Shown here in pieces: positions 6,919 through 14,433 of a DNA stretch of 64,000 bases. A program made the translations under genes and the position numbers. The notes under the pieces were generated by a model. The model was not told the DNA's origin and did no database searches. It saw only the letters and a program-made list of their open reading frames with translations. Within the stretch, counting starts at the first letter, position 1; every line of letters starts with the position of its first letter. Origin of the DNA: Chryseobacterium sp. SORGH_AS_0447 (GTDB lineage: Bacteria; Bacteroidota; Bacteroidia; Flavobacteriales; Weeksellaceae); assembly GCF_030818695.1 (NCBI RefSeq), contig NZ_JAUTAR010000001.1, positions 1,420,501-1,484,500 of the forward strand. The letters run 5' to 3'.

Positions 6919-8190
6919 ATGAACATAATATTTAAAAAAGATACCTGGCAGGAAATTTATTATTCGTTGCGGAATAATAAGCTCCGGACGTTCCTTACCA
7001 TGATTGGGGTGGGCTGGGGTATGTTTTTGTATGTAAGTTTGCTGGGGGCGGCAAAAGGGATGGAAAACGGTTTCGACAAATTGTTTTCCGGTTTTGCGAC
7101 CAACTCTATTTTCCTTTGGGCACAGAACACCTCCATTCCGTATGAAGGTTTTCCAAAAGGAAGACAGGTGCACCTTCACCTCCCGGATATCGAAATGCTG
7201 AAAAGAAAAATCCCGGATATCGATTATATTTCCCCACAGAATTCACGCGGGAGCTTTACCGGAACACCGGGGGAAGCCATGTCCAGAAACGGGAAAACCG
7301 GGACCTATTCTTTAACCGGGGATTATCCGGTAGGAAATAAAATTTCCGAGAAAAAACTAATCTTTGGAAGATACATCAATGATGCCGATGTTTCAGGAAA
7401 TAAAAATGTAGCCGTAATCGGGGAAGAGATCTACAAAAACTTTTTCGATGCCAAAAAGAACGAGAACCCGCTGGGGAAATCCATCAACATCAAAGGGATC
7501 TTTTTCAATGTGATCGGGGTTTTCAGGGTGAAGAAAGGCGGTGGTTTTGAAAATGACCAGACTGTTTTTGTTCCGCTTTCTACCTATACGAAGATGTACA
7601 ATGCCGCAGACCAGATCGATATGTTTGCCATCGTAAGCAAGCCGAATGTAGATGTAAACTCGGTGGAGGAGAAAGTAAAGCTGGAACTGAAGTCCAAAAA
7701 CAAAGTCTCTCCGGAAGATACCAATGCCTTCGGAAGCTTCAACTTGGGAAAAGAATTTAAGAAGCTTACCGGATTTTTAACGGGCATGCAGCTGTTAACC
7801 ATTATCGTGGGAACTTTAACCATCCTGGCAGGGGTCATTGCGATTTCTAATATCCTGCTGATTACGGTAAAGGAAAGAACGAAAGAAATCGGGATCAGGA
7901 GAGCACTGGGCGCCAAACCTTCCGAGGTACGGAACCAGATCCTGCTGGAAAGTGTAGTGATTACGCTGTCATCAGGGCTGCTCGGTTTTATCTTTGGTAT
8001 TTTCGTCCTGATGATTCTGGATATTGCTACCAAAGGACAGGACTCCTTTCCGTTTTACAATCCGACCGTCAACTACGGGAATGTTTTCGCCGCGATGGCA
8101 GTGATGGTGATCCTGGGGCTGATTATCGGATTGATCCCGGCGCAGAGAGCCGTGAAAATCCGACCGATCGAAGCACTGCGGACAGAATAG
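6919..8190 (+). CDS. MacB-like ABC transporter permease (second)
   Basis: 423 residues, paralogous to the upstream permease: start MNIIFKKDTWQEIYYSLRNN, TM1 at about 24-45 (FLTMIGVGWGMFLYVSLLGA), periplasmic MacB-type domain with an insertion of SRGSFTGTPGEAMSRNG type, then an FtsX domain with three TM segments near 285-308, 340-365 and 388-410. The loop VKERTKEIGIRRALGAKP and the ending RPIEALRTE mirror the first permease. Two different permeases with one ATPase suggest a heteromeric transporter. It is 46 bases upstream of the adaptor gene. Confidence 0.9.
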   Translation: MNIIFKKDTWQEIYYSLRNNKLRTFLTMIGVGWGMFLYVSLLGAAKGMENGFDKLFSGFATNSIFLWAQNTSIPYEGFPKGRQVHLHLPDIEMLKRKIPDIDYISPQNSRGSFTGTPGEAMSRNGKTGTYSLTGDYPVGNKISEKKLIFGRYINDADVSGNKNVAVIGEEIYKNFFDAKKNENPLGKSINIKGIFFNVIGVFRVKKGGGFENDQTVFVPLSTYTKMYNAADQIDMFAIVSKPNVDVNSVEEKVKLELKSKNKVSPEDTNAFGSFNLGKEFKKLTGFLTGMQLLTIIVGTLTILAGVIAISNILLITVKERTKEIGIRRALGAKPSEVRNQILLESVVITLSSGLLGFIFGIFVLMILDIATKGQDSFPFYNPTVNYGNVFAAMAVMVILGLIIGLIPAQRAVKIRPIEALRTE

Positions 8191-8236
8191 TTCCTAAACT
8201 TTAATTTTAATAGAATTTAAAAAATAAACTATACAT

Positions 8237-9433
8237 ATGAAAAAGAAATCCACCTGGAAAAAAGCCGTTTATATAGTCTTGGGCCTTTTGTTTGCCGTGG
8301 CGCTTTTTGCAGTAATTGGATACGTTGTAAAATCCAATTCCAAAGAAAGCGAGGCTTTCCTTACCAGAAAACCTACTGTCCAGAATATGGATGATAAAGT
8401 AATGGCTACGGGAAAAATCGTTCCGAAAGAAGAGATCGAGATCAAGCCGAACATCGCCGGGATTATCGATAAAATCTTAGTTGATGAAGGCGACAGGGTA
8501 GAAGTAGGCCAGCTGATCGCTACGGTAAGGATTGTTCCTAATCTTTCCGAGGTGAACAATGCCCAGCAGAATGTAAACAACCAGCAGCTTCAGATCAGCA
8601 ATGCCAAGCTGAATGTCGACAATATGCGCAAGCAGTATGAAATGCAGGAAAAGCTTTACAAGCAGGGGGTGGCTTCCAAACAGGAATACTTAAATGCGCA
8701 GCAGCAGTTGTACTCTACCCAGCAGGCACTCAGAAATGCCCAGCAGCAATTGGTAACCGCACAGAAATCATTGCAGATCGCAAGAACGGGTTCTACGCCG
8801 GAACTGCAGGGGCTGGCAACCACCCAGATCCGCTCTAAGGCATCAGGGACGGTGCTTGAAGTGCCGGTAAAAGTAGGAAGCCAGGTGATCGAAGCCAATT
8901 CATTCAATGCGGGGACAACCATCTGTTCGATTGCGGACCTTAATTCCCTGATCTTCCAGGGGGAAATTGATGAAGCCCAGGCCGGAAAACTGAAGCAGGG
9001 AATGGACATGAACATCGTGATCGGTGCCCTTCAGAACAAAACGTTCCCGGGAAGGCTGACGATGATTGCTCCGAAAGGAAAAGACAATAATGGAACCATC
9101 AAATTTCCGGTGGAAGGTGATGTTTTCAACCCGAATAATGAATATATCAGAGCCGGTTTTTCGGCCAACGGAGAAATCGTGCTGAATTCCCAGAAAAATG
9201 CATTGCTGCTGGATGAATCTTTAATCCAGTACGAAAAGCGAAACGGAAAAGACGTTCCCTTTGTTGAGGTAAAACAGAAAGACGGCAAATTTAAAAAAGC
9301 ATACGTAAAATTAGGCGCCAGCGACGGAATCAATGTTCAGATCCTTGAGGGGCTCGATAAAAATGCCGAAGTAAAAGTCTGGAATCCTTCCGATAAAGAC
9401 AAGGAAGAGTTGAAAGACAAATCAAAAAAATAG
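8237..9433 (+). CDS. Periplasmic adaptor (HlyD/MacA family) of the efflux operon
   Basis: 398 residues. An N-terminal membrane anchor (about 9-30) is followed by the first lipoyl half-motif (NIAGIIDKILVDEGDRVEVG), a long Q/N-rich coiled coil (about 95-180, with repeated NAQQ words and the turn LYKQGVASKQEYLNAQQQL), the second lipoyl half (SKASGTVLEVPVKVGSQV), then beta-barrel and membrane-proximal domains. MacA-type adaptors connect MacB-type permeases with a TolC-like outer-membrane channel. No channel gene follows, so one elsewhere must be recruited if the system is tripartite. Last gene of the operon; a strong hairpin terminator follows. Confidence 0.9.
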   Translation: MKKKSTWKKAVYIVLGLLFAVALFAVIGYVVKSNSKESEAFLTRKPTVQNMDDKVMATGKIVPKEEIEIKPNIAGIIDKILVDEGDRVEVGQLIATVRIVPNLSEVNNAQQNVNNQQLQISNAKLNVDNMRKQYEMQEKLYKQGVASKQEYLNAQQQLYSTQQALRNAQQQLVTAQKSLQIARTGSTPELQGLATTQIRSKASGTVLEVPVKVGSQVIEANSFNAGTTICSIADLNSLIFQGEIDEAQAGKLKQGMDMNIVIGALQNKTFPGRLTMIAPKGKDNNGTIKFPVEGDVFNPNNEYIRAGFSANGEIVLNSQKNALLLDESLIQYEKRNGKDVPFVEVKQKDGKFKKAYVKLGASDGINVQILEGLDKNAEVKVWNPSDKDKEELKDKSKK

Positions 9434-9464
9434 TAAACAATCACTATACATTTCTTTAAACTGT

Positions 9465-9492
9465 ATCCCGGGGCTTATCCCCGGGATTTTTT
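9465..9492 (+). terminator. Terminator of the efflux operon
   Basis: ATCCCGGGG (9465-9473) pairs perfectly with CCCCGGGAT (9479-9487) around CTTAT and is followed by a T-run. Confidence 0.9.
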
Positions 9493-9523
9493 GTTTCACC
9501 TGGATGTGTCCCGCTTAATTTTT

Positions 9524-9635
9524 CAGGAGCTGTTTCCTGCTTTCCACTGTATCTTTTTTGTCACGCCCTCCGCGCTGTTCCGGCCGCAACAAAAAAGGAT
9601 GCCGTTCCAATCAGGGCTAGGGCGGAGGTCGTTTC
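9524..9635. repeat. Structured extragenic repeat (GGAGCTGTTTCCTGC ... GGGCTAGGGCGG)
   Basis: The element starts with the small hairpin CAGGA..TCCTG (9524-9539). It then has an inverted pair ATCTTTTTTGT (9551-9561) and ACAAAAAAGGAT (9589-9600) around a G+C-rich loop, then AATCAGGGCTAGGGCGG. I recall closely similar sequence in many flavobacterial intergenic regions. Only one copy is present here, so the repeat family is from memory and the hairpins are seen directly. Confidence 0.55.
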
Positions 9636-9856
9636 TTCAACGATCTAAGTGAATGAGATTTCCGGGATTATTTGCGGTTTTCAGTTGGTTTAATTCATCG
9701 AAAACAAGCTGAGGAAACGTAAATTCCATTGCACTTATTTAATTTTTAACTAATTAACGAGAAAGATCGGATTAATAAAATAAGCAGAATTCCTATTAAG
9801 AGACTCACAAATAATATCATCCGATACTTAAAATCATTGGCTATGATCTTAAAATA

Positions 9857-9892
9857 GGGAAACTTCCAGCATCCAGCCTACCTCTTCCAGCC
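9857..9892. repeat. Dispersed spacer repeat, CTTCCAGCATCCAGC family (copy 2)
   Basis: GGGAAACTTCCAGCATCCAG continues with CCTACCTCTTCCAGCC. It resembles copies at 5499-5527 and 43523-43557. Confidence 0.6.
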
Positions 9893-9923
9893 GATTAAAC
9901 ATAATTTTATTATTGAAACATTG

Positions 9924-9952
9924 TTGCGTTAATGATTTTTATTTTATCTTTG
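9924..9952 (+). promoter_or_regulatory. Promoter of the thioredoxin-reductase-like gene
   Basis: TTG at 9924-9926 and TATCTTTG at 9945-9952 are separated by 18 bases, a good match to the Bacteroidota primary sigma promoter. The leader to the ATG would be about 45 bases. Confidence 0.75.
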
Positions 9953-10003
9953 TAATCAACAAACGGTGCAGTACTTGTACTCAGTAGCACTAAATAACAG
10001 CTT

Positions 10004-10903
10004 ATGGAAAATAACTTTGATGTGATCATTATCGGGGGAAGCTATGCAGGACTATCGGCAGGGATGTCTTTAGGAAGATCGCTGAGAAAAGTTTTAATCA
10101 TCGACGGCGGAAAGCCATGCAACAGCCATACTCCTTATTCTCATAATTTTCTTACCCACGACGGGAAAACCCCAAAAGAAATTTCCGATCTTGCTAAAGA
10201 ACAGGTATCGAAGTATAAAACCGTTCAGTTTCATGAAGGATTGGTAAACAGAATGGCCCGGAATCCCGAAAATTTCGAAGTACATACGGCAAGCGGAGAT
10301 CTGTTCAGTGCTAAAAAAATAATTCTGGCTTCCGGAGTGAAGGATAGCTTACCTGATATTCCCGGGTTTGCAGAATGCTGGGGGATCTCGGTGATTCACT
10401 GTCCGTATTGTCATGGGTATGAAGTTCATGGGAAAACTACCGGGATTATGTCTAACGGCGAGCTGGGTTTCGAGTTTTCTAAAATTGTTTATAACCTCAC
10501 TAAAGATCTGAAACTCTTTACCAACGGCAGCTCAACACTAAATGAAGAACAGACTGAAATATTCGGAAGAAATAAAATCGGCATCACAGAAACTGAAATA
10601 GAAAGAATCGAACATGAAAACGGGCAGATCCATAAAGTGATTCTCAAAGACGGAGAAGAAGTGCCTTTGGATGCACTGTATGCAAAAATCCCTTTTGAGC
10701 AGAATGTTAATACCGAAGATCTGGGACTGGAACTTACGGAACATGGCTACATCAAAATAGACCATTTCCATAAAACCAATGTGAAAGGCGTTTTTGCCTG
10801 CGGAGACAATACCACAATGATGCGTGCTGTAGCAAATGCGGTAGCTCAGGGAAATCTAACTGGGGCTCTTGTAAATAAAGAGCTGGCTGATGAGAGTTTT
10901 TAA
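10004..10903 (+). CDS. Thioredoxin-reductase-like FAD/NAD(P) oxidoreductase
   Basis: 299 residues. It has an N-terminal FAD-binding motif IIIGGSYAGLSAGMS (about 9-23), a redox-active CxxC in HCPYCHGYEVHG (about 130), and the C-terminal FAD motif GVFACGDNTTMMRAVANA. Length and layout match the low-Mr thioredoxin-reductase superfamily. Between the CxxC and the C-terminal half, the expected NADPH-binding glycine motif is replaced by TGIMSNGELGFEFSK, as in the GliT-like flavoproteins of this superfamily, so the natural partner may not be thioredoxin. It precedes the arsenic-type operon but has its own promoter and terminator. The role is inferred as thiol-disulfide redox chemistry. Confidence 0.85.
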   Translation: MENNFDVIIIGGSYAGLSAGMSLGRSLRKVLIIDGGKPCNSHTPYSHNFLTHDGKTPKEISDLAKEQVSKYKTVQFHEGLVNRMARNPENFEVHTASGDLFSAKKIILASGVKDSLPDIPGFAECWGISVIHCPYCHGYEVHGKTTGIMSNGELGFEFSKIVYNLTKDLKLFTNGSSTLNEEQTEIFGRNKIGITETEIERIEHENGQIHKVILKDGEEVPLDALYAKIPFEQNVNTEDLGLELTEHGYIKIDHFHKTNVKGVFACGDNTTMMRAVANAVAQGNLTGALVNKELADESF

Positions 10904-10927
10904 CTTCATATATAAATTATTTTGTAG

Positions 10928-10954
10928 CCTTCCGGTTTCCGGGAGGTTTTTTTT
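10928..10954 (+). terminator. Terminator after the flavoprotein gene
   Basis: CCTTCCGG and CCGGGAGG form an imperfect hairpin followed by a run of T. It separates the flavoprotein gene from arsR. Confidence 0.75.
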
Positions 10955-10979
10955 AAAACCTATTGGTTACTAGAAATAT

Positions 10980-10999
10980 TTATCGTAATATTGCGATAT
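10980..10999. promoter_or_regulatory. ArsR operator, copy 1
   Basis: TTATCGTAATATTGCGATAT lies 10 bases before the arsR ATG and is repeated identically at 11353-11372. Its core ATCGTAATATTGCGAT is a 16-base near-perfect palindrome. Position and duplication fit an autoregulatory ArsR-family operator. Confidence 0.7.
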
Positions 11000-11009
11000 A
11001 GTTTTCGAT

Positions 11010-11336
11010 ATGGGTGCTACCAAAACAGATTTTTTCACCGAACAGCAGAACAGGATCGCTACCATTGCCAAAGCATTGGGACATCCGGCACGGATCGCCA
11101 TCATCGAATACCTGCTGAAAGTAAATGAATGTATATGCGGTGATATCGTGAATGAACTTCCTCTGGCACAGCCTACCGTTTCCCAGCACCTTAAAGAATT
11201 AAAAAATGCAGGTCTGATCAAAGGAAATATCGAAGGCAATTCCGTTTGCTATTGTATCGATGAAAAAGCTTTTGAAGTACTGAATGTATTTTTCTCAACG
11301 GTAATTACAGCCGTTAAAAAGCAGAATTGCTGTTAA
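11010..11336 (+). CDS. arsR: ArsR/SmtB-family metalloregulator
   Basis: 108 residues, a single winged helix-turn-helix domain: KALGHPARIAIIEYLL, then ECICGDIVNELPLAQPTVSQ with the recognition helix, then HLKELKNAGLIKGNIEGNSV forming the wing. The paired cysteines in ECICGD match the ELCVCD-type metal or metalloid site of ArsR. Two more cysteines end the protein (KKQNCC). It would repress its own operon and release DNA on binding As(III) or a similar thiophilic ion. The identical operators upstream and downstream of it support autoregulation and control of the following genes. Confidence 0.9.
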   Translation: MGATKTDFFTEQQNRIATIAKALGHPARIAIIEYLLKVNECICGDIVNELPLAQPTVSQHLKELKNAGLIKGNIEGNSVCYCIDEKAFEVLNVFFSTVITAVKKQNCC

Positions 11337-11352
11337 AATTTTTTAAAATAGA

Positions 11353-11372
11353 TTATCGTAATATTGCGATAT
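11353..11372. promoter_or_regulatory. ArsR operator, copy 2
   Basis: This is identical over 20 bases to the copy at 10980-10999 and lies 21 bases upstream of the DUF6428 start. A second operator here implies an internal regulated promoter within the operon. Confidence 0.7.
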
Positions 11373-11393
11373 TGCAATTAAAATAAAAATAAG

Positions 11394-11864
11394 ATGACTC
11401 TTGAACAAATTAAAAAAATCCTTCCTGGACTCAGTAATGTGGAGTTTCAGTTGGAGAACGGAACTTTTGTTCCGGAACATTTTCACGTAACTGAAATCGG
11501 AAAGGTAAGCAAACATTTTATCGATTGCGGCGGAACCGTCAGAAAGGAGGAAAAAGTAAATTTTCAGCTCTGGAATGCCGACGATACCGAACATCGCCTG
11601 AAGCCGGGAAAACTCCTCGATATTATCCGGCTCTCCGAAGAACAGCTGAGAATAGAAGATCTCGAAATCGAAGTGGAATACCAGGAAACGACCATCGGAA
11701 AATACGATCTCGATTTCAATGGGAAGCATTTTATCCTGAAAAACAAAGCAACAGCCTGCCTGGCTCAGGATGCGTGTGAAATAACGCCGCAAAAGCAAAA
11801 GGTAAGATTAAGTGAATTAGCAAAACAGGGTTCCGGATGCCGTCCTGATTCCGGATGTTGCTGA
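11394..11864 (+). CDS. DUF6428 family protein of arsenic-type operons
   Basis: 156 residues. FVPEHFHVTEIGKVSKHFID and FQLWNADDTEHRLKPGKLL match the DUF6428 family, which I recall as being found almost exclusively between arsR and arsC in Bacteroidota. The C-terminus is cysteine-rich (ACLAQDAC and GSGCRPDSGCC), consistent with metalloid contact. There is no signal peptide or TM segment, so it is cytoplasmic. Function is unknown; a metalloid-binding or accessory role is inferred from context and the cysteine tail. Confidence 0.8.
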   Translation: MTLEQIKKILPGLSNVEFQLENGTFVPEHFHVTEIGKVSKHFIDCGGTVRKEEKVNFQLWNADDTEHRLKPGKLLDIIRLSEEQLRIEDLEIEVEYQETTIGKYDLDFNGKHFILKNKATACLAQDACEITPQKQKVRLSELAKQGSGCRPDSGCC

Positions 11865-11868
11865 TAGG

Positions 11869-11994
11869 ATGAAAGATCTTTTATTTAAATACAAAAAGCC
11901 TGTTATTATAACGGCTTCGGTTGTTTTCCTGCAGCTTGTTTTCGGCTTCGACCCGAAATTCTGTATCATCAATATTATTTGGTTACTAGTTTAA
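11869..11994 (+). CDS. 41-residue membrane protein in the arsenic operon
   Basis: The ATG at 11869 is 4 bases after the DUF6428 stop. The product starts MKDLLFKYKKPVIITAS, has one strongly hydrophobic stretch (VIITASVVFLQLVFGF) and a second C-terminal one ending CIINIIWLLV. It ends 2 bases before the likely arsC ATG. The tight packing on both sides and uniform frame argue for a real gene. I recognise no family. It would sit in the inner membrane, possibly as a subunit or decoy in metalloid handling. Confidence 0.6.
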   Translation: MKDLLFKYKKPVIITASVVFLQLVFGFDPKFCIINIIWLLV

Positions 11995-11996
11995 AT

Positions 11997-12416
11997 ATGA
12001 AAAAGAAAATCCTTGTTCTCTGCACCGGAAACAGCTGCAGAAGCCAGATGGCAGAAGGCTACCTGCATTATTTTGCCCAAGAAAGAGCTGAAATTTACAG
12101 TGCCGGAATTGAAACCCACGGTCTGAATCCAAAGGCCGTGGCCACCATGAAAGAGGACGGTATTGATATTTCCGGGCATACTTCCAACCACATCGACGAA
12201 TACAGGAACCTCAATTTTGATTTTGTGATTACCGTTTGTGACCACGCTAAAGAAAGCTGTCCTTATTTTCCTTCAAACGCAGAAATTTTTCATCATAATT
12301 TCCCGGATCCTGCAAAAGCGGTGGGAACCGGAGATGAGATCGCGCTGGCCTTTAGAAATGTTCGGGAAGAAATTAAAAAATATAGTGAACATTTCGTTAA
12401 AGAAAACCTGTTATAA
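11997..12416 (+). CDS. arsC: Arsenate reductase, thioredoxin-coupled (LMW phosphatase fold)
   Basis: 139 residues from the ATG at 11997, preferred over the ATG at 11979, which overlaps the upstream small gene. The phosphatase loop LCTGNSCRSQMAEG gives C9-X5-R15. VCDHAKESCPYFP supplies C81 and C88, the disulfide relay cysteines of pI258-type ArsC (C10, C82, C89). The enzyme reduces As(V) to As(III) with electrons from thioredoxin. Fourth and last gene of the operon. No ArsB or Acr3 exporter gene is nearby, so arsenite would need an exporter encoded elsewhere. Confidence 0.92.
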   Translation: MKKKILVLCTGNSCRSQMAEGYLHYFAQERAEIYSAGIETHGLNPKAVATMKEDGIDISGHTSNHIDEYRNLNFDFVITVCDHAKESCPYFPSNAEIFHHNFPDPAKAVGTGDEIALAFRNVREEIKKYSEHFVKENLL

Positions 12417-12483
12417 GCTGATCTGATAATTTTTAAGACTAAAAATCATATTTTCATATGCTTCAATCTCGCCGGAAATTTCG

Positions 12484-12491
12484 TACTTTTG
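12484..12491 (+). promoter_or_regulatory. -7 promoter box of glyA
   Basis: TACTTTTG fits TAnnTTTG and leaves about 25 bases of leader to the ATG at 12522. No clear -33 element is present. Confidence 0.45.
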
Positions 12492-12521
12492 GCATGAAAA
12501 ATTTCTAAAATAAAAAGTAAA

Positions 12522-13787
12522 ATGGACATTATTTTCGACCTGATTGAAAAAGAAAGACAAAGACAGACTCATGGTATTGAGATGATTGCGTCAGAAAACT
12601 TTGTTTCTGATAATGTAATGAAAGCGGTGGGAAGTGTATTGACGAACAAATATGCTGAAGGATATCCCGGAAAAAGATATTATGGAGGATGTGAAGTCGT
12701 AGATGAGGTCGAAACCCTGGCGATCAACAGAGCCAAAGAGCTTTTCGGAATCGAGTACGCGAATGTTCAGCCTCATTCCGGATCTCAGGCCAATGCTGCT
12801 ATTTATCTGGCAGTTCTGAAACCGGGAGATAAAATTATGGGGATGGACCTTTCTATGGGAGGACACCTTACCCACGGTTCATCGGTCAACTTTTCCGGGC
12901 TCCAGTACGATGTGGTTTCTTATGGCGTTCAGCAGGAGACCGGTCTTATCGATTATGATCAGATGAGAGAAGTGGCCTTAAGAGAAAAGCCGAAAATGCT
13001 TATCGCCGGTTTCTCAGCCTATTCCAGAGATCTTGATTATGCAAAATTCAGAGAAGTGGCAGACGAAATCGGAGCTACGCTTTGGGCGGATATCGCACAC
13101 CCGGCAGGTCTTGTAGCCAAAGGTCTTTTGAACAACCCGTTCGAGCACTGTCATCTTGTAACGACGACGACTCACAAAACATTGAGAGGCCCGAGGGGAG
13201 GAATGATCATGATGGGGAAAGATTTTGAAAATACTTACGGACACAAAACACCGAAAGGCGAGATCAAAATGATGAGCCAGGTTCTTGACGGAGCTGTTTT
13301 CCCGGGAATCCAGGGCGGCCCGCTGGAGCACGTTATTGCAGGAAAAGCAGTAGCTTTCGGCGAAGCATTGGACGATAAGTTCATGACGTATGCCAAGCAG
13401 GTTCAGTCCAACGCGCAGGCTTTAGCCAAAGCCATGATCGACAGAGGATTCGATATTGTGAGCGGAGGAACAGATAACCACCTGATGCTGGTAGACCTTC
13501 GAAATAAAAATGTGAACGGGAAAGAAACCGAGAAGGCATTGGTATTGGCCGATATTACCTGCAACAAAAATATGGTTCCGTTCGACGATAAGTCGCCGTT
13601 TACGACTTCGGGAATCCGATTGGGTACTGCAGCCATCACGACAAGAGGATTGAAAGAAAATGATATGGATACGATCGCTGGATTTATCTCCGAAGTGGTA
13701 GACAACATCAAAAATGAAGAGGTAATCACTTCCGTAAGAAAGAAGGTAAACGAATTAATGGAAGGTAAAGCTTTATTTAACTATTAA
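12522..13787 (+). CDS. glyA: Serine hydroxymethyltransferase
   Basis: 421 residues, the normal length. It interconverts serine and glycine, loading tetrahydrofolate with a one-carbon unit, with pyridoxal phosphate as cofactor. Family signatures are [15 protein letters not shown] near the start, the [10 protein letters not shown] segment, and the PLP-lysine motif [14 protein letters not shown]. Single-gene unit with its own -7 box and a strong terminator at 13821. Base composition is visibly more G+C-rich than the polysaccharide genes downstream, as expected for a core gene. Confidence 0.97.
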   Translation: MDIIFDLIEKERQRQTHGIEMIASENFVSDNVMKAVGSVLTNKYAEGYPGKRYYGGCEVVDEVETLAINRAKELFGIEYANVQPHSGSQANAAIYLAVLKPGDKIMGMDLSMGGHLTHGSSVNFSGLQYDVVSYGVQQETGLIDYDQMREVALREKPKMLIAGFSAYSRDLDYAKFREVADEIGATLWADIAHPAGLVAKGLLNNPFEHCHLVTTTTHKTLRGPRGGMIMMGKDFENTYGHKTPKGEIKMMSQVLDGAVFPGIQGGPLEHVIAGKAVAFGEALDDKFMTYAKQVQSNAQALAKAMIDRGFDIVSGGTDNHLMLVDLRNKNVNGKETEKALVLADITCNKNMVPFDDKSPFTTSGIRLGTAAITTRGLKENDMDTIAGFISEVVDNIKNEEVITSVRKKVNELMEGKALFNY

Positions 13788-13820
13788 AGATTGCTTTCGA
13801 CTTTCAATATACAAAACAAA

Positions 13821-13853
13821 GAGAGGCGCAAAGTATTTTGCGCCTCTCTTTTG
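13821..13853 (+). terminator. Terminator of glyA
   Basis: GAGAGGCGCAAA (13821-13832) pairs with TTTGCGCCTCTC (13837-13848) around a short loop and is followed by TTTTGT. Confidence 0.9.
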
Positions 13854-13898
13854 TAAACGGTAATTTGAATGACCAAATATCAACACCAAAGTTAAAAG

Positions 13899-14363
13899 AT
13901 GAATTCCGACAAAAAATTATATACATTCGAAGAAATAAAACAAAAACTGGTCAATTACTGTGTGTATCAGGACCGTTGCCATGCTGAGGTAGAGCAGAAA
14001 ATGCGGGAATTCGTTTTGATTCCGGAAGCGCGTGAAGAAATCCTTTTGTATTTGATGAAAGAAAACTATCTCAATGAGGAACGGTTTACAAGAAGCTACA
14101 TCCGTGGAAAGTTTTATTTGAAAAATTGGGGAAAAACAAAAATTAAGATTCATTTAAAACAAAAAGGAATTAATAATAAACTAATTCTTTCCTGTTTTGA
14201 TGAAATTGATGATAATGATTATTTAATGATAATTCGTAAAGTATACGAAAATTATGAGAGTAAATTAAAAGGCTTGAACGATTATCAAAAAAAGATGAAA
14301 ACTGTTAAATATCTTTTAACAAGAGGTTTTGAGTATGATGCGATTTTGCAGGTAAGTGATTGA
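13899..14363 (+). CDS. recX: Regulatory protein RecX
   Basis: 154 residues, typical for RecX, which binds and modulates RecA filaments. The three-helix repeats are recognisable: YTFEEIKQKLVNYCVYQDRC, then LMKENYLNEERFTRSYIRGK (the best-conserved block) and KIKIHLKQKGINNKLI. It is the only gene between the glyA terminator and the T9SS protein gene, with no recA nearby. A+T content rises within the gene toward the polysaccharide region. Confidence 0.88.
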   Translation: MNSDKKLYTFEEIKQKLVNYCVYQDRCHAEVEQKMREFVLIPEAREEILLYLMKENYLNEERFTRSYIRGKFYLKNWGKTKIKIHLKQKGINNKLILSCFDEIDDNDYLMIIRKVYENYESKLKGLNDYQKKMKTVKYLLTRGFEYDAILQVSD

Positions 14364-14395
14364 AAATTAACGTATACGTAATTTTAATATTCATT

Positions 14396-14413
14396 AATAT
14401 TATTTAGATTTGT
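14396..14413 (+). promoter_or_regulatory. Promoter segment of the T9SS surface protein gene
   Basis: AATATTATTTAGATTTGT contains the -7 box TAGATTTG (14405-14412). A nearly identical segment lacking one T lies at 17994-18010 before the polysaccharide operon. The box overlaps a possible TTG start at 14410, so translation must begin downstream. Confidence 0.55.
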
Positions 14414-14433
14414 CAAATGAAAATAATAATTAT

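Larger units (their letters stand above)
9434..10003. other. 570-base intergenic region rich in repeats
   Basis: It contains the efflux terminator (9465-9492), a structured repeat (9524-9635), a TTCCAGC-family repeat (9857-9892) and the promoter of the next gene (9924-9952). Two small minus-strand open frames (30 codons from 9729; a hydrophobic frame ending IGILLILLIRSFSLIS at about 9750-9820) are the only coding hints and may be decayed remnants. Confidence 0.5.

Noticed and set aside
9637..9729. Small minus-strand frame (MEFTFPQLVFDELNQL...)
   Set aside because: Only 30 codons, no neighbouring partner or promoter; overlaps the repeat zone. Could be a remnant, so noted only in the gap description.
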